Source: Hyphomicrobiales bacterium (GTDB lineage: Bacteria; Pseudomonadota; Alphaproteobacteria; Rhizobiales; Beijerinckiaceae). From it: a stretch of DNA of 64,000 nt. Shown piece by piece: positions 60,034-64,000 of this stretch. The stretch is from assembly GCA_027483895.1 (NCBI GenBank), contig JAIXTP010000024.1:1-64000 (forward strand), in the 5' to 3' direction. Positions within the stretch are counted from its first letter, which is position 1. Each line of letters begins with the position of its first letter. The notes under the pieces are model-generated. The model saw only the letters and a program-made list of their open reading frames with translations, was not told the origin of the DNA and did no database searches. The position numbers and the translations under genes were made by a program.

Positions 60034-60947
60034 AGCGGAGCAGCGAAGATCTCCGCCTTGCCGAGAAGCGGCGCCTGAGCGCGCTGCGCTCGCTGGGCAT
60101 TCTCGACGGTCGCCCGACCGATGAACTGCGGCGGCTGACGGAACTGGCCTCCATCGTCACGGAAACCGATTTCGCGGCGATCACGCTGCTGGACGAAACG
60201 CGGCAGGTCTTCTTCTCCTCAGTCGGGGCGGACGGCTTGCGCGAAGCGCCCAGGGAGGGGGCGTTCTGCAATGAGACGATCATGCAGGACGGGATCCTTC
60301 AGCACGAAGACCTGACGGCGGACGCGGGGACTTCCTCTCACCCGATGGTCGCAGGGGCGCCGAATATGCGCTCCTATGCCGGGATGCCGCTGCGGACGAC
60401 GGGCGGGGAAGCCATCGGCACGCTGTGCGTCTTGGGAAAAACGCCGAAATCCCTGTCCGCCGACCAGAAGCGCTGTCTGGCGCTGATCACCGAACTCGTC
60501 GTCGCGGAAATAGAAAGGCGGGACTGGGTCGGGGAAGGCGGGCGCCTCGCATTCGAGCGGATGCCGCTCGCGACCGCAGGGGCCCAGAGGCGACGGAGGG
60601 GTTTGTGGATCGGACCGGAGGGGCCGGCCGCCGACCGCCTCAACAGGGAATTGCCGGATTTCGAAATCGACGCCGAGAAAAGCCCGTTCAGGGGCTGCGC
60701 CCTTTTCGAGCGCGCCCTGAGAATGGACGAGAGACCTTATTCGCTCGTGGTGGTGGACAAGGCCGTCGAGGGGCTTTCGTGGCGGACGGTTCTCGAGCGC
60801 ATCCGCGGCATCGACGACAGGATCGCGGCGGCGGTGATGACGGGCCCCGGGCCGGGGGCGACCGTCGACGCGCCGTATCTCGGCCTGTCGCTTGACGAGC
60901 CCGAGACGGAATGGCTACGCAAGGTCCGAACCGTCCTGGGGCGCTAG
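60030..60947 (+). CDS. GAF-domain protein with C-terminal receiver-like domain
   Basis: 305 residues. Residues 15-165 form a clear GAF domain: RRLSALRSLGILDGRPTDEL at the start, then DFAAITLLDETRQVFFSS, GAFCNETIM and MRSYAGMPLRT, ending GTLCVLGKTPKSLS. After an Arg-rich linker, residues 190-305 look like a degenerate receiver: RGLWIGP as strand 1, and SLVVVDKAVEGLSWRTVLERIR with D243 where the phospho-acceptor would be. The N-terminal acidic pair and the conserved Lys are absent. No enzymatic output domain is present. It overlaps the hybrid kinase gene by four bases, so co-expression is very likely. Confidence 0.87.
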   Translation: MKRSSEDLRLAEKRRLSALRSLGILDGRPTDELRRLTELASIVTETDFAAITLLDETRQVFFSSVGADGLREAPREGAFCNETIMQDGILQHEDLTADAGTSSHPMVAGAPNMRSYAGMPLRTTGGEAIGTLCVLGKTPKSLSADQKRCLALITELVVAEIERRDWVGEGGRLAFERMPLATAGAQRRRRGLWIGPEGPAADRLNRELPDFEIDAEKSPFRGCALFERALRMDERPYSLVVVDKAVEGLSWRTVLERIRGIDDRIAAAVMTGPGPGATVDAPYLGLSLDEPETEWLRKVRTVLGR

Positions 60948-60977
60948 TCTGAAGCGCGTATCGAAGAACAGCACGAC

Positions 60978-61355
60978 ATGCCGCTTTTGCTGACCCCGAA
61001 ATGCCTCGTCGTCGACGACGATCCTCTGTCGCTGAAGCTCGGACTTGCCGCCTGCAAGAAGTTGAACATCGACGCACGGAGCGCGGCCGACGTCCATGAG
61101 ATGATCGACAAGCTGCGCGAGCGCTTCTTCAACCTCATTCTTCTGGACAACGACATCGCAGGCGTCCGCGGCCATGAAGTGCTGAACTACGCCGAAAAGC
61201 ACTTGGACCGTTTCACGAAGATCATCGTCTATTCGAGCAGCGTGAACGAGGCCGACCAGCAGGCCTATTCGAAATACGGCGTTGCGGAATATCTCAAGAA
61301 GCCGCTCAACATCGACGTTCTGAGCTTCGCCATCCGTCGCACCTTGGCGATCTGA
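60978..61355 (+). CDS. single-domain response regulator (CheY-like)
   Basis: 125 residues, the whole protein is one receiver. The acidic pocket VVDDD is at 11-15, the phospho-acceptor D57 in LILLDNDIAG, a Ser in YSSSVNEAD serves as the Thr/Ser switch, and K108 is in YLKKPL. There is no output domain, so it may shuttle phosphate or bind another protein. It lies 30 bases after the GAF gene, at the end of the H-NOX/kinase operon. It converges with the Lrp-type gene. Confidence 0.9.
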   Translation: MPLLLTPKCLVVDDDPLSLKLGLAACKKLNIDARSAADVHEMIDKLRERFFNLILLDNDIAGVRGHEVLNYAEKHLDRFTKIIVYSSSVNEADQQAYSKYGVAEYLKKPLNIDVLSFAIRRTLAI

Positions 61356-61384
61356 CGAAAGCGACGGCCTCGCGGGTCCTGCGC

Positions 61385-61846
61385 TCAGATCGGCAGAGCG
61401 ATCGAATATTTGGCCTGACGAAGCGCGAAGCTCGACTCGATCGAGGACACGCCTTCGACCCGGGTCAGCTTCTCCTTCAGGAACCGCTCATAGGCCGCGA
61501 TGTCGGCGACGACGACGCGCAGGAGATAGTCGCGCGGTCCGGTCATGAGGTAGCATTCCAGCACTTCGCGCCAGCCCGCGATGATCTTCTCGAAGCGTTC
61601 GAGATCCTCTTCCTGCTGGCGCTCGAGCTTGATCGAGACGAAGACGCTGACCGGCAGGCCGACCGCATGCTGGTCGACCATGGCGATGTAGCGCGAGATC
61701 ACGCCCGCCTCTTCCAGACGCTTCACCCGCCGGTGGCAGGGCGAGGGAGACAGCCCGACCCGTTCGGACAGCTCCTGCACCGTCGTGCGCCCGTCGGCCT
61801 GAAGGACGGCCAGAATCTTCCGGTCCGAAGCGTCGAGATCGACCAT
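61385..61846 (-). CDS. Lrp/AsnC-family transcriptional regulator
   Basis: 153 residues. The N-terminal HTH (DASDRKILAVLQADGRTT, then LSERVGLSPSPCHRRVKRLEEAGVI) is followed by an RAM ligand-binding domain (VFVSIKLERQ, ECYLMTGPRDYLLRVVVAD, VSSIESSFALRQAKY). Such proteins form dimers or octamers and sense amino acids. It is divergent from the E1-like gene with about 130 bases between the starts and probably controls it. Confidence 0.95.
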   Translation of the reverse strand: MVDLDASDRKILAVLQADGRTTVQELSERVGLSPSPCHRRVKRLEEAGVISRYIAMVDQHAVGLPVSVFVSIKLERQQEEDLERFEKIIAGWREVLECYLMTGPRDYLLRVVVADIAAYERFLKEKLTRVEGVSSIESSFALRQAKYSIALPI

Positions 61847-61976
61847 GGAACGATTTTCCCCTCGTAAGCGCGTTTCGAGGGATTCTATTTCGCCGGCGGC
61901 CGGGGTCGAGGTCGAAATCGGGAAATTCCTGCCCTCATCCGGCGTTATCCTGCGTCATCCCCCGATGGAGCGCGCC
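61847..61976. promoter_or_regulatory. divergent promoter region between Lrp-type gene and E1-like gene
   Basis: 130 bases hold both divergent starts. I see a C/T-rich and AT-biased stretch near 61875-61930 and no strong consensus promoter. GGAG (61967-61970) is the ribosome-binding site for the E1-like ATG at 61977. Confidence 0.5.
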
Positions 61977-64000
61977 ATGTCCCGTCCCGACGACCGTTCG
62001 ATCGCCATGCTCGAGGCCCTCGAGAAGAAGGTCCTGTGGCTGTCTTCTTGGATGATCCACAACGCCAACCATGTCCGGCAGAACCGGGACGGGTTGAAGG
62101 TGGGCGGGCATCAGGCGTCCTCCGCCTCGCTCGCGACGATCATGTCGGCGCTGTATTTCTCGGTGCTGCGCCCGCAGGACCGGGTGGCGGTGAAGCCGCA
62201 TGCGAGCCCGGTCTTCCACGCGATCCAGTATCTGCTGGGCCGGCAGACCCGGGACAAGCTCGAGAATTTCCGCGGTTTCGGCGGCGCCCAATCCTATCCT
62301 TCGCGGACCAAGGACACCGACGACGTGGACTTCTCGACCGGCTCGGTCGGCCTCGGCGTTGCGCAGACGCTCTTTTCCTCGCTGGTGCAGGACTATGTGC
62401 GCGCGCACGGCTGGGGAACGCAGGAGCCCGAGGGCCGGATGATCGCGCTCGTGGGCGATGCCGAGATGGACGAGGGCAACATCTACGAGGCCCTGATCGA
62501 CGGCTGGAAGCAGGGCCTGCGCAACACCTGGTGGATCGTCGACTACAACCGCCAGAGTCTCGACGCGGTGATCCGCGAGGGGCTGTGGGAGAAGTTCGAG
62601 TCGATGTTCCGCAATTTCGGCTGGGACGTCGTCATCATCAAATACGGCACGCTGATGGAGGCGGCCTTCCGGGAGCCCGGCGGCGAGGCGCTGCGGCGCT
62701 GGATCGACGCCTGCCCGAACCAGGACTATGCGGCGCTCTGCTTCAAGGGCGGCGCGGCCTTCCGCAAGCGGCTCCTCGACGATCTCGGCGATCAGGGCGA
62801 GGTCTCGCAGCTGATCGAGAAGCGCTCCGACGAGGAGTTGCTGGCGCTGATGTCGAATCTCGGCGGGCACGACATGCGCGCGGTGCTCGACGCCTTCGCC
62901 TCGATCGACCATGACCGGCCGGTCTGCTTCATCGCCTATACGATCAAGGGCATGGGCCTGCCCTTCCAGGGCCACAAGGACAATCATGCGGGCCTGATGA
63001 CCCCCGCGCAGATGGAAGCATGGCGCGAGCGACAGGGCGTGCGCCCGGGGCACGAATGGGAGCCCTTCGAGGGAATGAAAGCGCCGCGCGCGGAGATCGA
63101 GCGCTTCCTCGCCGAGGTGCCCTTCGTTTCGGGCGGGCCGCGCGTGAAGCGCGCGCCGAAGATCCCGGTGCCGGAGACGCTCGCGGTGCAGCCCGCGGCC
63201 AGCATGTCGACCCAGCAGGGTTTCGGCCTGATCCTGAACGAACTCGCGCGCTCGGACGCACCCATCGCCGACCGGATCGTCACCACGTCGCCGGACGTGA
63301 CGGTGTCGACCAATCTCGGACCGTGGGTGAACCGGCGCGGCCTGTTCGGCCGGCAGGCCACGGTCGACGTGTTCCGCTCCGAAAAGATCCCGTCGACCTT
63401 CGCGTGGGACGCTTCGCCGAAAGGCCAGCATCTCGAATTGGGCATCGCCGAGATGAACCTGTTCATCATGCTCTCGGCGCTCGGCCTGTCGCACGCGATC
63501 CACGGCGAGCGGCTGCTGCCCGTCGGAACGCTCTACGACCCGTTCATCGAGCGCGGCCTCGATGCGCTGAACTATGCCTGTTATCAGGACGCCCGCTTCA
63601 TGGTCGCGGCGACGCCTTCGGGCATCACGCTGGCGCCCGAGGGCGGCGCGCATCAATCCATCGCGACGCCGCTGATCGGCATGGCGCAGGACGGCCTCGC
63701 CTCCTTCGAGCCCGCATTCGTCGACGAACTCGCCGTCATCATGCGCTGGGGCTTCGACTACATGCAGCGCGACGGCCGCAAGGAACATGCGGACCCGGCG
63801 GGCTGGATGCGGGACGAGGGCGGCGGCTCCGTCTATCTCCGCCTCTCGACGCGGCCGGTGGAACAGCCCGTGCGCAGGATCGAAGGCGAACTCGCCGACG
63901 ACATCATCGCGGGCGGCTACTGGATGCGGCGCCCGGGCCCGAACGCCGAAGCGATCATCGCCTATACGGGTGCCGTCGCGCCCGAAGCGATCCGCGCGGC
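61977..64000 (+). CDS. homodimeric pyruvate dehydrogenase E1-like thiamine-diphosphate enzyme (partial)
   Basis: About 675 residues are visible; the gene runs off the right edge. It resembles AceE-type, homodimeric 2-oxoacid dehydrogenase E1 (transketolase fold). The TPP-binding stretch is GDAEMDEGN (160-168) followed by NTWWIVDYNRQSLD. The ELGIAEMN pattern and the central HYPE-type loop follow later. The second ATG (61977) is preferred: GGAG lies six bases upstream, and an ATG at 61965 lacks such a site. The pairing with an Lrp regulator recalls mdeB/mdeR of Pseudomonas putida, where the E1-like protein oxidises 2-oxobutyrate, so the substrate may not be pyruvate. Confidence 0.88.
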   Translation, partial: MSRPDDRSIAMLEALEKKVLWLSSWMIHNANHVRQNRDGLKVGGHQASSASLATIMSALYFSVLRPQDRVAVKPHASPVFHAIQYLLGRQTRDKLENFRGFGGAQSYPSRTKDTDDVDFSTGSVGLGVAQTLFSSLVQDYVRAHGWGTQEPEGRMIALVGDAEMDEGNIYEALIDGWKQGLRNTWWIVDYNRQSLDAVIREGLWEKFESMFRNFGWDVVIIKYGTLMEAAFREPGGEALRRWIDACPNQDYAALCFKGGAAFRKRLLDDLGDQGEVSQLIEKRSDEELLALMSNLGGHDMRAVLDAFASIDHDRPVCFIAYTIKGMGLPFQGHKDNHAGLMTPAQMEAWRERQGVRPGHEWEPFEGMKAPRAEIERFLAEVPFVSGGPRVKRAPKIPVPETLAVQPAASMSTQQGFGLILNELARSDAPIADRIVTTSPDVTVSTNLGPWVNRRGLFGRQATVDVFRSEKIPSTFAWDASPKGQHLELGIAEMNLFIMLSALGLSHAIHGERLLPVGTLYDPFIERGLDALNYACYQDARFMVAATPSGITLAPEGGAHQSIATPLIGMAQDGLASFEPAFVDELAVIMRWGFDYMQRDGRKEHADPAGWMRDEGGGSVYLRLSTRPVEQPVRRIEGELADDIIAGGYWMRRPGPNAEAIIAYTGAVAPEAIRA

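Overview
The window looks like a chromosome segment of a high-GC alphaproteobacterium, most likely order Hyphomicrobiales (Rhizobiales). Four things point there: a complete dcw (division and cell wall) cluster running on into lpxC-bamD-recN-ligA; an FtsZ of 555 residues with a long C-terminal linker; a DUF2852-type membrane protein; and GC-rich dispersed palindromes of the kind seen in rhizobial genomes. I do not assign a genus.

Layout. (1) 1-4.7 kb: a YihY/BrkB membrane protein, prmA, a zinc-type M24 aminopeptidase P, and two clusters of palindromic repeats. (2) 4.7-29.5 kb, all minus strand: the dcw cluster, read as mraZ-rsmH-ftsL-ftsI-murE-murF-mraY-murD-ftsW-murG-murC-murB-ddl-ftsQ-ftsA-ftsZ. 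Many of its junctions are 4-base ATGA or GTGA overlaps. A clear terminator follows ftsZ, then come lpxC-bamD-recN-ligA. The promoter in front of mraZ carries three perfect TGGG boxes (plus a CGGG) with a 10-base period, a good MraZ operator. (3) 29.7-34.1 kb: the RNase P RNA, a lytic transglycosylase, a glycine-zipper lipoprotein, a TerB/J-domain protein, an AmiD-like amidase and two small conserved proteins. (4) 34.1-38.3 kb: a minimal polysaccharide-export unit. It has a LuxR-type regulator with a pseudo-receiver, a Wzc/GumC-like protein with a damaged ATPase motif, and a Wza/ExoF-like export protein, but no glycosyltransferases. (5) 39-43.2 kb: an MFS carrier, a CsbD-like stress protein, a secreted alpha/beta hydrolase and an AraC-type regulator divergent from the hydrolase. 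(6) 43.2-56.6 kb: a type I secretion adaptor and ABC exporter downstream of a 3,400-residue RTX calcium-binding protein. (7) 57.2-61.4 kb: an overlapping plus-strand operon of an H-NOX-like heme/NO sensor, a soluble hybrid kinase (HK-REC-REC-Hpt) and a GAF plus degenerate-receiver protein, followed by a single-domain response regulator. (8) 61.4-64 kb: an Lrp/AsnC regulator divergent from a homodimeric pyruvate-dehydrogenase-E1-like gene that runs off the right edge.

The most interesting part is 42-61.4 kb. A possible NO-sensing phosphorelay is transcribed divergently from a giant RTX surface or secreted protein and its own exporter. The sensor has lost the conserved Arg of the heme-binding YxSxR motif, a receiver-like domain is fused to a GAF domain, and the RTX protein is built almost only of RTX repeats alternating with about 13 copies of a second domain. 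A link between sensing and RTX secretion is inference from adjacency.
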